From contig NZ_CP050022.2 in assembly GCF_011602485.2 (NCBI RefSeq), positions 1,632,001 through 1,696,000 of the forward strand: 64,000 nucleotides of DNA, given 5' to 3'. The translations under genes and the position numbers were made by a program. The DNA is from Bradyrhizobium sp. 1(2017). Its GTDB lineage: Bacteria; Pseudomonadota; Alphaproteobacteria; Rhizobiales; Xanthobacteraceae. Numbering within the stretch: position 1 is the stretch's first letter; each line of letters opens with the position of its first letter. Below are positions 53,345 to 62,559 of the stretch, in pieces. The notes below the pieces were generated by a model, which saw only the letters and a list, made by a program, of their open reading frames with translations, searched no databases and was not told the DNA's origin.

Positions 53345-54448
53345 ATGAATCGTCGCCATGCGATTGCCGCGGCGGTCTTCGCCGCCCTGCTGCTCGCCAT
53401 CACCTCCGCGAAAATCCTGCATGTGCCGATCTCGTATGTCCCATGGGCGGCGCCCTCCGCACGTGCCGTCGAGCAGCGCGGGCCGCTGTCCGATGGCGAA
53501 AAGGCGACCATCGAAATCTTCGAGCGCGTATCGCCTTCGGTCGTCCAGGTTGCCGTCAAGTCGGATGCCAATCCTCTCATGGGCGAGGAAGGCCAGGGCG
53601 GCGACGCTTCCGGCACGGGCTTCGTCTGGGATCGCGACGGGCACCTGGTGACGAACAATCATGTCGTTGCCAATGGCAACGAGATCGCCGTGCGCTTCGC
53701 GTCGGGAGAGGTGGCCGAGGTCGATCTCGTCGGCCGGGCCCCGAATTACGATCTCGCGGTGCTGCGGATCCGCAGCGCGCGCCAGCTTCCGCCGCCGATC
53801 GCGCTCGGCAGCTCGAACGACCTGAAGGTCGGGCAATCCGCTTTCGCGATCGGCAATCCTTTCGGGCTGGATCAATCCATGACCAGCGGCATCATCAGCG
53901 CGCTCAAGCGCAGGCTGCCGACCCATGGCGGCCGGGAGATCGCCAACGTCATCCAGACCGATGCCGCGATCAACCCGGGCAATTCGGGCGGACCGTTGCT
54001 GGATTCGGCCGGCCGCCTGATCGGCGTCACCACGGCGATCATCTCGCCGTCCGGTTCGAATGCCGGCATAGGCTTTGCGGTGCCGGTCGATGTCGTGAAC
54101 CGGATTGTCCCCGAACTCATCCGCAGCGGCCGCGTGCCGACGCCAGGCATCGGCATCGTGGCTGCCGGCGAGGATGTCGCGACCCGGCTTGGCGTCGAAG
54201 GGGTGATCGTGGTGCGGACCGCGCCCGGCAGTCCGGCCGAGCGGGCAGGGATTCGCGGTGTCAATTTTTCAACCGGAGCGGTCGGAGACATCATCACCGC
54301 CGTCGAAGGCAAGCCGGTGCGGCGCCTCGCCGATCTGACCGATGCGCTTGAGCAGGCCGGGGCCGGGAAGACCGTCCGCCTCACCGTCAAGCGGGGTTCG
54401 GACACCCGCGACGTGAATGTAGGCATCATCGACATCGCGCGTTCCTGA
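53345..54448 (+). CDS. HtrA/DegP-like serine protease with PDZ
   Basis: A 367-residue periplasmic or membrane-anchored S1C protease. An uncleaved or cleaved signal helix is at about 5-25, the protease domain at about 60-255 with the full triad His106 (VTNNHVV), Asp136 (NYDLAVLR) and Ser214 (INPGNSGGPLLD), and one PDZ domain at about 265-360. It should degrade misfolded envelope proteins. It serves as an active comparison for the HtrA-like gene at 50221. Confidence 0.92.
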   Translation: MNRRHAIAAAVFAALLLAITSAKILHVPISYVPWAAPSARAVEQRGPLSDGEKATIEIFERVSPSVVQVAVKSDANPLMGEEGQGGDASGTGFVWDRDGHLVTNNHVVANGNEIAVRFASGEVAEVDLVGRAPNYDLAVLRIRSARQLPPPIALGSSNDLKVGQSAFAIGNPFGLDQSMTSGIISALKRRLPTHGGREIANVIQTDAAINPGNSGGPLLDSAGRLIGVTTAIISPSGSNAGIGFAVPVDVVNRIVPELIRSGRVPTPGIGIVAAGEDVATRLGVEGVIVVRTAPGSPAERAGIRGVNFSTGAVGDIITAVEGKPVRRLADLTDALEQAGAGKTVRLTVKRGSDTRDVNVGIIDIARS

Positions 54449-54574
54449 GCCGGCAATCTGCGCGGCCAAAGCGGGCGTGGCACGCAATGCAGATGTGCTG
54501 CGGGTCGGTTGAATCGACTGCGAAATCGGCTAAAACCGCCGCGGTCGTTTTCCGGATTTCAAGGACATAACGGA

Positions 54575-56893
54575 ATGAACATTCTTCCCGGCAATTTGCG
54601 TTTCGGAGCGGGGCAGCCCGTCAAGCGTTTGGAAGACCAGAGGCTGCTCACCGGGAAGGGACAGTTCATCGACGACAAGCCGGAGGAGGGCGCGCTGTGG
54701 TTGCACGTGCTTCGCTCGCCGCACGCCCACGCGAAGATCGTCTCGGTCGAGACCAGTGCTGCGGCCGCAATGCCCGGCGTCGCCGCAATCTACACCGGCG
54801 CCGACCTCGTCAAGGACGACATCGGCACCATTCCGACGCTGAGCATCTTCAAGCGCCCCGACGGCAAGCCGATGACGGTGCCGCCGCGCCGGCTGCTGGC
54901 CCATGAAATCGTGCGCTATGCCGGCGAGGCCGTGGCCGCCGTGGTGGCGTCGTCGCGTGCCGAGGCACAGAGCGCGGCCGAAGCGATCGTGGTCGAATAT
55001 GACGTGCAGCCCGCCGTGGTCGATCCCGTCGAGGCGGTGAAGCCCGGCGCGCCCGTGGTGTGGCCGGAGGCGCCGGACAACATCGTCGGCGCCATGGCTT
55101 ACGGCGATGCCGCCAAGGTGGACGAGGCGTTTGCCAGGGCGGCGCACACCGTCGAGCTCGACATCGTCAGCCAGCGCCTGGTGCCCTCGGCGATGGAGCC
55201 GCGCTCGACCATTGCCGAGATCGACAAGACCGGCCGTCTTCTCCTGCACGTGCAGTCGCAGACGCCAGCCTCGACCCGCGACGTGCTGGCAGAAGCCGTG
55301 CTGAAGCGTCCGAAGGACAGCGTGCGCGTGCTGGTCGGCGACATCGGCGGCGGCTTTGGCCAGAAGACCAACCTCTATCCGGAAGATGGCATCGTCGCCT
55401 ACGCGGCAACCAAGCTGAACAAGAAGATCCGCTGGCGCGGCGACCGCACCGACGAGTTCGTCGGCGGCACCCACGGCCGCGATCTCACCTCGACGGCGTC
55501 CTTCGCACTGGATGAAAAGGGCAAGGTGCTGGCCTATCGCGTCAAGTCGATCGGCTGCACCGGCGCCTATTCCTCGGGCGCGGCGAACATCATTCCGCTG
55601 GTGCTCGGGCCGTTCGTGCAGACCGGCGTCTACGATTTGCCGCTGGTGCATTTCGAGGTCCAGTCGGTGATGACGCACACCGCGCCGGTCGGTGCCTATC
55701 GCGGCGCCGGCCGCCCCGAGGCGGTGTTCATCGTCGAGCGCCTGTTCGACGCTGCTGCGCGAAAAATCGGCGTGGATCCGCGCGCGATCCGCAAAGCCAA
55801 CTACATCAAGCCGGCGCAGCTGCCCTACACCAATGCGGCGGGCCAGGTCTACGATTCCGGCGCCTTCGCGCATATGCTCGACCGGGCCGTGAAGCTTGCG
55901 GACTGGGACGGCTTTGCCGCGCGCAAGAAGGCGGCCAAGAAGAAGGGCCTGCTCTACGGCCGCGGGCTCACCTCCTATATCGAATGGACCGGCGGCCGCG
56001 CCCACACCGAGAAGGTCAGCCTGCATGCGACCTCTCAAGGCCGCGTCGTCCTGCATTCCGGCACCATGGCGATGGGGCAGGGCCTGCAGACCACCTACAC
56101 CCAGATGATCTCCGACACGCTCGGCATCCCCATGGAAAAGATCGATGTCATCCAGGGCGACACCGATCTTGCGATGGGTTTTGGCAGCGTCGGCTCGCGT
56201 TCGCTGTTCGTCGGCGGCACGGCCGTTGCGGTCTCCTCCAACGATCTGATCCAGAAGGCGCGCGAGAAGGCGGCGAACGTGCTGGAGACCTCCGTCGAGG
56301 ACATCGAATATCAGGGCGGCATGCTCACCGTGGTCGGCACCGATCGCCGCATCAGCCTGTTCGATCTTGCCGAGAAGGAGAACGGCGCCAAGCTCAGCGT
56401 GGATTCCGAGGGCGAGGTCGATGGTCCGAGCTGGCCGAACGGCACGCATATCTGCGAAATCGAGATCGACCCCGAGACCGGCGTCTCCCGCGTGGTGCGC
56501 TACACCACGGTCGACGACGTCGGTGTCGCCGTCAACCCGATGCTGGTGACGGGGCAGATCCATGGCGGCGTCGCGCAGGGCATCGGCCAGGCGCTTTATG
56601 AGGGCGTGTCCTACGACGCCGACGGTCAACTGCTCACCGCGAGCTACCAGGATTACTGCATCCCGCGCGCCGACGACGTGCCGCCGATCGTGGTGACGCT
56701 GGACGATTCCGCGCCCTGCCGCACCAATCCGCTCGGCGCCAAGGGCTGCGGCGAATCCGGCGCCATCGGCGGCCCGCCTTGCGTCACCAACGGCGTGATG
56801 GACGCGCTCGCCGAACTTGGCGTCACCCAGCTGAACACGCCGCTGACGCCGCAGAAGATCTGGCAGGCGATCCGGGACGCGAAGGTGGGTTAG
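54575..56893 (+). CDS. Molybdopterin-binding subunit of xanthine dehydrogenase family (CoxL form II type)
   Basis: A 772-residue large subunit of a molybdenum hydroxylase. The N-terminal Ald_Xan_dh_C domain is at about 20-130; the molybdenum domain has GGGFGQKTN, the motif AYRGAGRPEA at 374-383, and GAKGCGESGAIG with the catalytic Glu near the end. The motif AYRGAGR is that of form II CoxL, not the AYxCSFR of true aerobic CO dehydrogenase. Genes for the FAD and Fe-S subunits are not next to it. The start at 54575 has AAGGA 9 bases upstream. Confidence 0.88.
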   Translation: MNILPGNLRFGAGQPVKRLEDQRLLTGKGQFIDDKPEEGALWLHVLRSPHAHAKIVSVETSAAAAMPGVAAIYTGADLVKDDIGTIPTLSIFKRPDGKPMTVPPRRLLAHEIVRYAGEAVAAVVASSRAEAQSAAEAIVVEYDVQPAVVDPVEAVKPGAPVVWPEAPDNIVGAMAYGDAAKVDEAFARAAHTVELDIVSQRLVPSAMEPRSTIAEIDKTGRLLLHVQSQTPASTRDVLAEAVLKRPKDSVRVLVGDIGGGFGQKTNLYPEDGIVAYAATKLNKKIRWRGDRTDEFVGGTHGRDLTSTASFALDEKGKVLAYRVKSIGCTGAYSSGAANIIPLVLGPFVQTGVYDLPLVHFEVQSVMTHTAPVGAYRGAGRPEAVFIVERLFDAAARKIGVDPRAIRKANYIKPAQLPYTNAAGQVYDSGAFAHMLDRAVKLADWDGFAARKKAAKKKGLLYGRGLTSYIEWTGGRAHTEKVSLHATSQGRVVLHSGTMAMGQGLQTTYTQMISDTLGIPMEKIDVIQGDTDLAMGFGSVGSRSLFVGGTAVAVSSNDLIQKAREKAANVLETSVEDIEYQGGMLTVVGTDRRISLFDLAEKENGAKLSVDSEGEVDGPSWPNGTHICEIEIDPETGVSRVVRYTTVDDVGVAVNPMLVTGQIHGGVAQGIGQALYEGVSYDADGQLLTASYQDYCIPRADDVPPIVVTLDDSAPCRTNPLGAKGCGESGAIGGPPCVTNGVMDALAELGVTQLNTPLTPQKIWQAIRDAKVG

Positions 56894-56917
56894 GGACTCA
56901 GCTGAAGCCTCAAACTC

Positions 56918-57040
56918 GGTGTCGTCCCGGCGCAAGCCGGGACCCATAACCACCGAATCCAGTTTGGCGAAGATTGGTCATGACCAGCTTGCGCCACGCT
57001 TCCTCTCATGGGTCCCGGCCTTCGCCGGGACGACGGCGGA
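56918..57040. repeat. Composite palindromic interspersed repeat
   Basis: GTCCCGGC-gcaa-GCCGGGAC at 56924-56943 and GTCCCGGC-cttc-GCCGGGAC at 57012-57031 bound the element, which fills the gap between the convergent CoxL-type and acyl-CoA dehydrogenase genes. Its left half (CGGGACCCATAACCACCGAA) matches the reverse complement of the right half of the copy at 1541-1675. Confidence 0.75.
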
Positions 57041-57061
57041 GTGTGTGGCGCTAGCGCCGCC

Positions 57062-58258
57062 TCAAATCCCCAGCATCATCTTCGCAATGATGTCGCGCTG
57101 GATCTCAGAGGTGCCGCCGAAGATCGTGTAGGCGCGGCCGTTGAGATATTCCGGCATCACCGTCAGCATCTCCTCGGGCGTCGCCGGCTCGTGGTTGAGC
57201 TTGTAGAGCGGCCGCATCGGCTCGACGGCGAGGGCGTCATGGCCGATCACGTCGGCGCCTAGCCGCGTCACCGCCTGGCGGATTTCGCTGTTGCGCAGCT
57301 TCAGGATCGACGATACCGCGCCGGGATTTTGTCCCGTCTGCAGTGCCGAGAGCACGCGCAGCTCGGTCATCTCCAGCGCATCGATGTCGACCTCGACCTC
57401 CGAGATGCGCGTTGCGATATCGGGGCTGTCGATCGCGCGGCCCGTGAGGTCGGACTCGGCGAGATCCGCGATCGCCTTCAGTCCCTCGCGCAGCTTGGCC
57501 GAGGCGATGCCCGAGCCGCGCTCGAACTCGAGCAGATATTTGCCGTAGGTCCAGCCCTTGCCTTCCTCGCCGACACGGTTGGCGACGGGGACGCGAACGT
57601 CGTCGAAGAACACCTGGTTGACCTCATGGTCGCCGCCGATGGTGAGAATCGGACGCGTGGTGATGCCCGGCGTCGTCATGTCGATCAGGATGAAGCTGAT
57701 GCCGTCCTGCTGCCGCGGCCCGTCGCTGGTGCGCACCAGCGCGAACATGCGGTTGGCGTGGTGCGCGTGCGTGGTCCAGATCTTGGTGCCGTTGATGATG
57801 TAGCCGTCGCCGTCGCGCACCGCGCGCGTCTTCAGAGACGACAGATCGGAGCCTGAGCCCGGCTCGGAATAGCCCTGGCACCAGTAATCCTCGCCGGAGA
57901 GGATCCGCGGCAGGTAGAAGTTCTTCTGCTCCGGCGAGCCGAAGCCGATGATGACAGGCCCGACCATCTTCACGCCCATCACGTTGACATTGGGCACGCC
58001 GGCCCGCGCGCTTTCGGTCTCGAAAATCCAGCGCTGCGCCGGTGTCCAGTCAGGGCCGCCATGCTCGACCGGCCAGCCCGGCGCGCCCCAGCCGCGGCTG
58101 TGCAGCGCGCGCTGCCAGGCCATGCCGATGTCAGGATCGGAGAACACGGACGGCGTCAGCGCGGTCGCGCGCTTCATCTCTTCGGTCAGGTTCTTCGCAA
58201 TGAAGCCGCGTACCTCATCCTGAAAGGCTCGCTCCTCGGCATTGAATGACAGGTCCAT
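57062..58258 (-). CDS. Acyl-CoA dehydrogenase (subunit 1)
   Basis: A 398-residue acyl-CoA dehydrogenase of the FadE type: N-terminal helical domain, QGYSEPGSGSDLSSLKTRAV FAD/substrate segment, and the C-terminal YTIFGGTSEIQRDIIAKMMLG motif. The position of the medium-chain catalytic Glu (YEGT) is Gly here, as in members that use another base. It is the last gene of a three-gene unit (enoyl-CoA hydratase, then a second acyl-CoA dehydrogenase, then this one, 14 bases after), so it probably forms a heteromer with the neighbour. The start at 58258 is the family N-terminus MDLSFN. Confidence 0.9.
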   Translation of the reverse strand: MDLSFNAEERAFQDEVRGFIAKNLTEEMKRATALTPSVFSDPDIGMAWQRALHSRGWGAPGWPVEHGGPDWTPAQRWIFETESARAGVPNVNVMGVKMVGPVIIGFGSPEQKNFYLPRILSGEDYWCQGYSEPGSGSDLSSLKTRAVRDGDGYIINGTKIWTTHAHHANRMFALVRTSDGPRQQDGISFILIDMTTPGITTRPILTIGGDHEVNQVFFDDVRVPVANRVGEEGKGWTYGKYLLEFERGSGIASAKLREGLKAIADLAESDLTGRAIDSPDIATRISEVEVDIDALEMTELRVLSALQTGQNPGAVSSILKLRNSEIRQAVTRLGADVIGHDALAVEPMRPLYKLNHEPATPEEMLTVMPEYLNGRAYTIFGGTSEIQRDIIAKMMLGI

Positions 58259-58272
58259 GAGGCTCTCCAGTG

Positions 58273-59421
58273 TCAGGCCGGCACGGTGGGGCGGCCAAGC
58301 TCGGCATGGCGGCCATAATGATGCGCGCTGCCGCCGAACAGCGTGTCGAAGGCAACCAGCCGCTTGAAATAAGCGCCGACCTCGAGCTCTTCGGTGACGC
58401 CCATGCCACCATGAAGCTGGATCGACTGCTCGCCGACGAAGCGCGCGCATTTGCCGATCTTCGCCTTCGCCCCCGACGCGGCCCGCGCGCGCTCGACCGG
58501 CGGGCTGTCGGCTTTCAGTGCTGCGCGCAGCGCCATCGAACGGGACTCGTCAACCTGCATCGCCATGTCGGCGAGGCGGTGGCGGATCACCTGGTTGGCG
58601 GAGAGCGGCCGGCCGAACTGCTTGCGGATCTTGGTGTACTCCAGCGTGGTATCGAGCAGTGTCTGCATGATGCCGACGGCCTCCGCGCCAAGCGCGGCCA
58701 TGGCGTGGTCGGCGGCCCATTCGATCGCGGGCAGTGCGTTGCTGCCGTCGCCGAGCAGGGCGTCTTCGGGCAGATGCACGTCGGACAGCTCGATGTTGCA
58801 GGCGCGCCCGCCGCCCAGGCGCACGTAGTCGGAGATGGCAAGGCCCGGCGCTGTGGCCGGCACCACGAACAGGCCGATCCGCCCCGAAGGGCCGTGATGG
58901 TCATGCATGAGCGCGGAGACGATGATCTCGTCCGCGGCATGCCCGTCGAGCACGGCGATCTTGGTGCCGGAAAGGCGCCAGCCTTGCGCCGTCTTGTTGG
59001 CACTGGTTGCGACCTTGGCGAGATCGAATCGCGCCGCGCGCTCGGAATGCGCGAAGGCAAGCTTCAGCGATCCGTCCGCGACCTTGGGCAGGCTCGCCTG
59101 CTTCTGCTCCGTGGTGCCGCATCTGGCGATCAGCGCGGCGCCCAGCACCACGGTCGCGACATAGGGCTCCGACACCAGCCCGCGGCCGAAGGCTTCCATC
59201 AGGATACCGACATCGACCGCGCCGCCGCCCAGCCCGCCGAACTCCTCGGGAAGCGGCAGCGCCAGCCAGCCGAGCTCGGCGAACTGCTTCCAGACCGCAG
59301 GGCTGAAGCCCAGAGGATCGTTCGCCATCTTGCGCCGGTGAGCGGCATCGTAGCTTTCGGCCACGAAGCGTTCCGCGCTCTCGCGCAGCAGCCGTTGCTC
59401 GTCGCTGAGATTGAGGTCCAT
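58273..59421 (-). CDS. Acyl-CoA dehydrogenase (subunit 2)
   Basis: A 382-residue acyl-CoA dehydrogenase-family protein that pairs with the product of the gene 14 bases downstream. The fold is complete (N-terminal MDLNLSDEQRLLRESAERF, C-terminal SIQLHGGMGVTEELEVGAYFKRL), but the serine-rich FAD loop is weak (LAFAHSERAARFDLAKV) and the terminal GGTSEIQ motif is replaced by LFGGSAHHYGRH. This is typical of the partner subunit in heterotetrameric acyl-CoA dehydrogenases. It lies 5 bases after the hydratase gene. Confidence 0.88.
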   Translation of the reverse strand: MDLNLSDEQRLLRESAERFVAESYDAAHRRKMANDPLGFSPAVWKQFAELGWLALPLPEEFGGLGGGAVDVGILMEAFGRGLVSEPYVATVVLGAALIARCGTTEQKQASLPKVADGSLKLAFAHSERAARFDLAKVATSANKTAQGWRLSGTKIAVLDGHAADEIIVSALMHDHHGPSGRIGLFVVPATAPGLAISDYVRLGGGRACNIELSDVHLPEDALLGDGSNALPAIEWAADHAMAALGAEAVGIMQTLLDTTLEYTKIRKQFGRPLSANQVIRHRLADMAMQVDESRSMALRAALKADSPPVERARAASGAKAKIGKCARFVGEQSIQLHGGMGVTEELEVGAYFKRLVAFDTLFGGSAHHYGRHAELGRPTVPA

Positions 59422-59426
59422 CGCGT

Positions 59427-60281
59427 CTACTCCGCGGCCGCCGGCGGCTTGCGCACGGAGGGATGCAGGCCCGAGGGATCGACGATCATGCCGAACTCCT
59501 GGAGATTATGCGCGTGGCAGAGCTGATGCAGCGCGAAGGCCTGGTCGATCGCGGCGGGCTGGCCCATGACGTCGACCGAGCGGTTGACGGCCTCCTTGGT
59601 CAGCTTCAGCGCGAAGGCCGGTTTTGCCGCGATCCGGCGTGCCAGCTCCAGCACGCGCGACGACAGCTCCGCCCGCGGCACGATTTGGTTGACCATGCCG
59701 AGCTGGTGCGCCTCCTGTGCGCTCCAGCTGTCGGCGGTGAACAGGAACTCCTTGGCCTTGCGCGGGCCGAGCTCCCAGGGATGGACGAACCATTCGACGC
59801 CGCAGACGCCCATCGTCACCACGGGGTCGCAGAACTGCGCATCATCGCTGGCGACGATGAGGTCGCAGGCCCAGGCCAGCATCAGCCCGCCCGCGATGCA
59901 CTTGCCGTGCACCTCGGCAATCGTGGGCTTGGCGAGGTTGCGCCAGCGCCGCGTGATCTGGAGATATATTTCCTGCTCGCGCGCAAAGCGGCCATGGGCA
60001 TTGGGCTCGGCAAAGCCACCCCAATTTCCGATCGGCGGGAAATCCGTGCCTGCGGCGTTCTTGCCCCCGGGACGCAGGTCGTGCCCGGACGAAAAGTGCG
60101 GACCGTTGCCGGCGAGGATGATGACCTTGACCGTATCGTCCTGCACCGCTGCATCGAAAGCGGCGTTGAGATCGTAGGTCATTTGCAGGTTCTGTGCGTT
60201 GCGCGCCTCGGGCCGGTTCATCACGACCCGGACGATGGCCGGGTCCGGCCGTTCCACGAGGATGGTCTCGAACGGGCTCAT
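59427..60281 (-). CDS. Enoyl-CoA hydratase/isomerase family protein
   Basis: A 284-residue crotonase-fold enzyme. The oxyanion-hole segments FSSGHDLRPG and GKCIAGGLMLAWACDLIVAS are present. It should hydrate an enoyl-CoA formed by the acyl-CoA dehydrogenase pair encoded directly downstream; the three genes form a beta-oxidation-like operon for an unknown acyl-CoA. The start at 60281 has GGGGAA upstream and is the family N-terminus. Confidence 0.88.
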   Translation of the reverse strand: MSPFETILVERPDPAIVRVVMNRPEARNAQNLQMTYDLNAAFDAAVQDDTVKVIILAGNGPHFSSGHDLRPGGKNAAGTDFPPIGNWGGFAEPNAHGRFAREQEIYLQITRRWRNLAKPTIAEVHGKCIAGGLMLAWACDLIVASDDAQFCDPVVTMGVCGVEWFVHPWELGPRKAKEFLFTADSWSAQEAHQLGMVNQIVPRAELSSRVLELARRIAAKPAFALKLTKEAVNRSVDVMGQPAAIDQAFALHQLCHAHNLQEFGMIVDPSGLHPSVRKPPAAAE

Positions 60282-60424
60282 CGCGTTCCCCCTGGCGTTT
60301 CCGCTTTTGTTTTGCCGGAGTTGACTATGTCGGCCTGCGATAGGCAAGAGGCTTGCGTCAGCCTGCTGCTGTTCTCATGCGCCCAATCTGATAGTTTATG
60401 CCGGATTTCACCGGGAGAAATTTG

Positions 60425-61033
60425 ATGCGCAAGATCCTGACCGTGCTGGCCGCCCTGGCCTCGCTGAGCCTGACCAATTGCGGCTACAACGCCATCCAGA
60501 GCGAGGACGAGCAGATCAAGAGCAACTGGTCCGAGGTCGTGAACCAGTATCAGCGCCGCGCCGATCTCGTGCCCAACCTCGTCAACTCGGTGAAGGGCTT
60601 TGCGCAGCAGGAAAAGGACGTCCTGCTCGGCGTCACCAACGCGCGAGCCAAGGTCGGCAGCATCCAGGCGACACCCGAGGTGCTGAACGATCCTGCCGCG
60701 TTCCAGAAGTTCCAGGCCGCTCAGGGCGAGCTCTCCAGCGCGTTGTCGCGCCTGCTGGTCGTCACCGAGAACTATCCGCAGCTCAAATCGGACGCGCTGT
60801 TCAAGGATCTGATGTCGCAGCTCGAAGGTACCGAGAACCGCATCACGGTGGCGCGCAACCGCTACATCAAGGCGGTGCAGGACTACAACGTCACCATCCG
60901 CTCCTTCCCGAGCAATCTCACCGCGATGATGTTCGGCTACAAGGAGAAGCCGAACTTCTCGGTCGAGAACGAGAAGGAGATCTCGACCGCGCCGAAGGTG
61001 GACTTCAACCCGGCGCCCGCGCCGTCGAAGTAA
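60425..61033 (+). CDS. LemA family lipoprotein
   Basis: A 202-residue LemA protein with a lipoprotein signal (lipobox LTNC, Cys19) and the long antiparallel helices of the family (NQYQRRADLVPNLVNSVKGF, ARAKVGSI). LemA genes usually precede TPM-domain genes, as here. The protein probably sits at the membrane and helps the TPM proteins; its biochemical role is unknown. Confidence 0.9.
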   Translation: MRKILTVLAALASLSLTNCGYNAIQSEDEQIKSNWSEVVNQYQRRADLVPNLVNSVKGFAQQEKDVLLGVTNARAKVGSIQATPEVLNDPAAFQKFQAAQGELSSALSRLLVVTENYPQLKSDALFKDLMSQLEGTENRITVARNRYIKAVQDYNVTIRSFPSNLTAMMFGYKEKPNFSVENEKEISTAPKVDFNPAPAPSK

Positions 61034-61072
61034 GCGCGTTCACCTCAAATGTACGCCCCATACTCCGCAGTC

Positions 61073-61168
61073 ATTCCCCGCGAAAGCGGGGAATCCAGTA
61101 CGCCGCGGCTTCTCCGTAGCCCGCGGCCGTCTCTGGAATACTGGATCGCCCGGTCGAGCCGGGCGATG
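61073..61168. repeat. Composite palindromic repeat overlapping a start codon
   Basis: ATTCCCCGC-gaaa-GCGGGGAAT (61073-61094) and ATCGCCCGG-tcgag-CCGGGCGAT (61145-61167), joined by outer complementary pieces AATCCAGTA and TACTGGAT. It is a second repeat family of the same mirror design. The last arm ends in AT of the ATG start of the TPM gene. Confidence 0.7.
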
Positions 61169-62059
61169 ACAGCGAGGGTGTGGCGCGCGCTGGTCGCCGT
61201 CGCACTTCTCTTCGCCTTCGCGCTTCCCGCCTCGGCCGACGTCGCGGTCCCCCAACTCACCGGCCGCGTGGTCGATCAGACCGGCACGCTGTCGAGCGCC
61301 GAGGTCGCCGCATTGTCGCAAAAGCTGCGCGACTTCGAGAACCGCAAGGGTAGCCAGATCGCCGTCCTGATCGTGCCGACGACACAGCCGGAAACGATCG
61401 AGCAGTTCTCGATCCGCGTCGCGGAGGCCTGGAAGATCGGGCGCAAGAAGGTCGATGACGGCGCGATCCTCGTCGTCGCCAAGAACGACCGGCACTTGCG
61501 CATCGAGGTCGGCTACGGGCTCGAAGGCGCGCTCACCGACGTCACCTCCCGGCGAATCATCGACGAGATCATCACGCCGAAATTCCGGACCGGCGATTTC
61601 AGCGGCGGCATCTCCGACGGTGTCGATCGCATGATCCGCGTGATCGACGGCGAGCCGCTGCCGGTTCCGTCACCCACCGTCAGCTTTGGAAGCCTGGACG
61701 ATCTCGCTCCGCTCTTCATCGTCACACTGTTCGTATCGATCGGGGTCGGCGGGTTCTTCCGGGCCATCCTGGGCCGGCTGCTTGGGTCGGTGGCGACGGG
61801 TGGCATCATCGCCGCGCTGAGCTGGCTCATTCTCGGCTCTTTCGCGCTCGCCATGGTGCTCGGCGTCATCGGCTTCATCATCGGTTTCATCGCCGATCTG
61901 TTTTCGGCGATGGGACCGAGCACGGGGTCGTCGCGCGGCGGCTCGTGGTCGAGCGGCTCCTCGGGAGGCGGCTGGAGCAGCGGCTCATCGAGCGACAGCG
62001 GCAGCTTCAGCGGCGGCGGAGGCAGTTTCGGCGGCGGCGGCGCCTCGGGGAGCTGGTAG
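61166..62059 (+). CDS. TPM-domain protein (YgcG family)
   Basis: A 297-residue protein: signal peptide (about 1-24, ending ALPASA), an extracytoplasmic TPM domain (about 25-160; LTGRVVDQTGTLSSAEVAAL, VVAKNDRHLRIEVGYGLEGALTD), two hydrophobic helices (about 185-240) and a Ser/Gly-rich tail. The start is uncertain: the ATG at 61166 lies in the end of a repeat and lacks a good ribosome binding site; GTG at 61178 is the alternative. It belongs to a LemA-TPM-TPM unit. Confidence 0.87.
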   Translation: MTARVWRALVAVALLFAFALPASADVAVPQLTGRVVDQTGTLSSAEVAALSQKLRDFENRKGSQIAVLIVPTTQPETIEQFSIRVAEAWKIGRKKVDDGAILVVAKNDRHLRIEVGYGLEGALTDVTSRRIIDEIITPKFRTGDFSGGISDGVDRMIRVIDGEPLPVPSPTVSFGSLDDLAPLFIVTLFVSIGVGGFFRAILGRLLGSVATGGIIAALSWLILGSFALAMVLGVIGFIIGFIADLFSAMGPSTGSSRGGSWSSGSSGGGWSSGSSSDSGSFSGGGGSFGGGGASGSW

Positions 62060-62061
62060 GC

Positions 62062-62559
62062 ATGAGCATCAGGCGTATCGGCAGGCATCTGCTCCAGCAT
62101 CATTGGCGGGCGAAGCAGATTTTCCCGCAAGCCGTGCTCGATCGCATCGAGCAGGCGATCAAGCGGGGCGAAGTCACTCATTCCGGCCAGGTCCGCTTCG
62201 TGGTCGAAGGCGCGCTCGATGGCGGGCCGCTGTTCCGCAACCAGCCGGCGCGCGAGCGCGCGCTCGACGTGTTCTCGCATCTGCGCATCTGGGACACCGC
62301 GCATAACAACGGTGTGCTGATCTATCTGCTGCTCGCCGACCGCGACGTCGAGATCGTGGCCGACCGCGGCATTCATACGCAAGTCGGTGCGCAGGGATGG
62401 GAGAACATCTGCCGCGCCATGGAGGCCGAGTTCGGGTCAGGCCAGTTCGAACGCGGCGTGATCGCCGGCATCGAAGCGGTGTCGCGCGAGCTGGCGCGGC
62501 ATTTCCCATCCGACGGCCCGCATTCGAACGAGCTGCCGGATGCGCCCGTGGTGATGTGA
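62062..62559 (+). CDS. Second TPM-domain protein
   Basis: A 165-residue TPM-domain protein without a signal peptide or membrane helices. The segments GEVTHSGQVRFVVEGALDGGP and VLIYLLLADRDVEIVADRGIHTQVGAQGWENICRAM are typical of the shorter TPM members. It starts 2 bases after the preceding stop, so it is translationally coupled. Confidence 0.87.
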   Translation: MSIRRIGRHLLQHHWRAKQIFPQAVLDRIEQAIKRGEVTHSGQVRFVVEGALDGGPLFRNQPARERALDVFSHLRIWDTAHNNGVLIYLLLADRDVEIVADRGIHTQVGAQGWENICRAMEAEFGSGQFERGVIAGIEAVSRELARHFPSDGPHSNELPDAPVVM

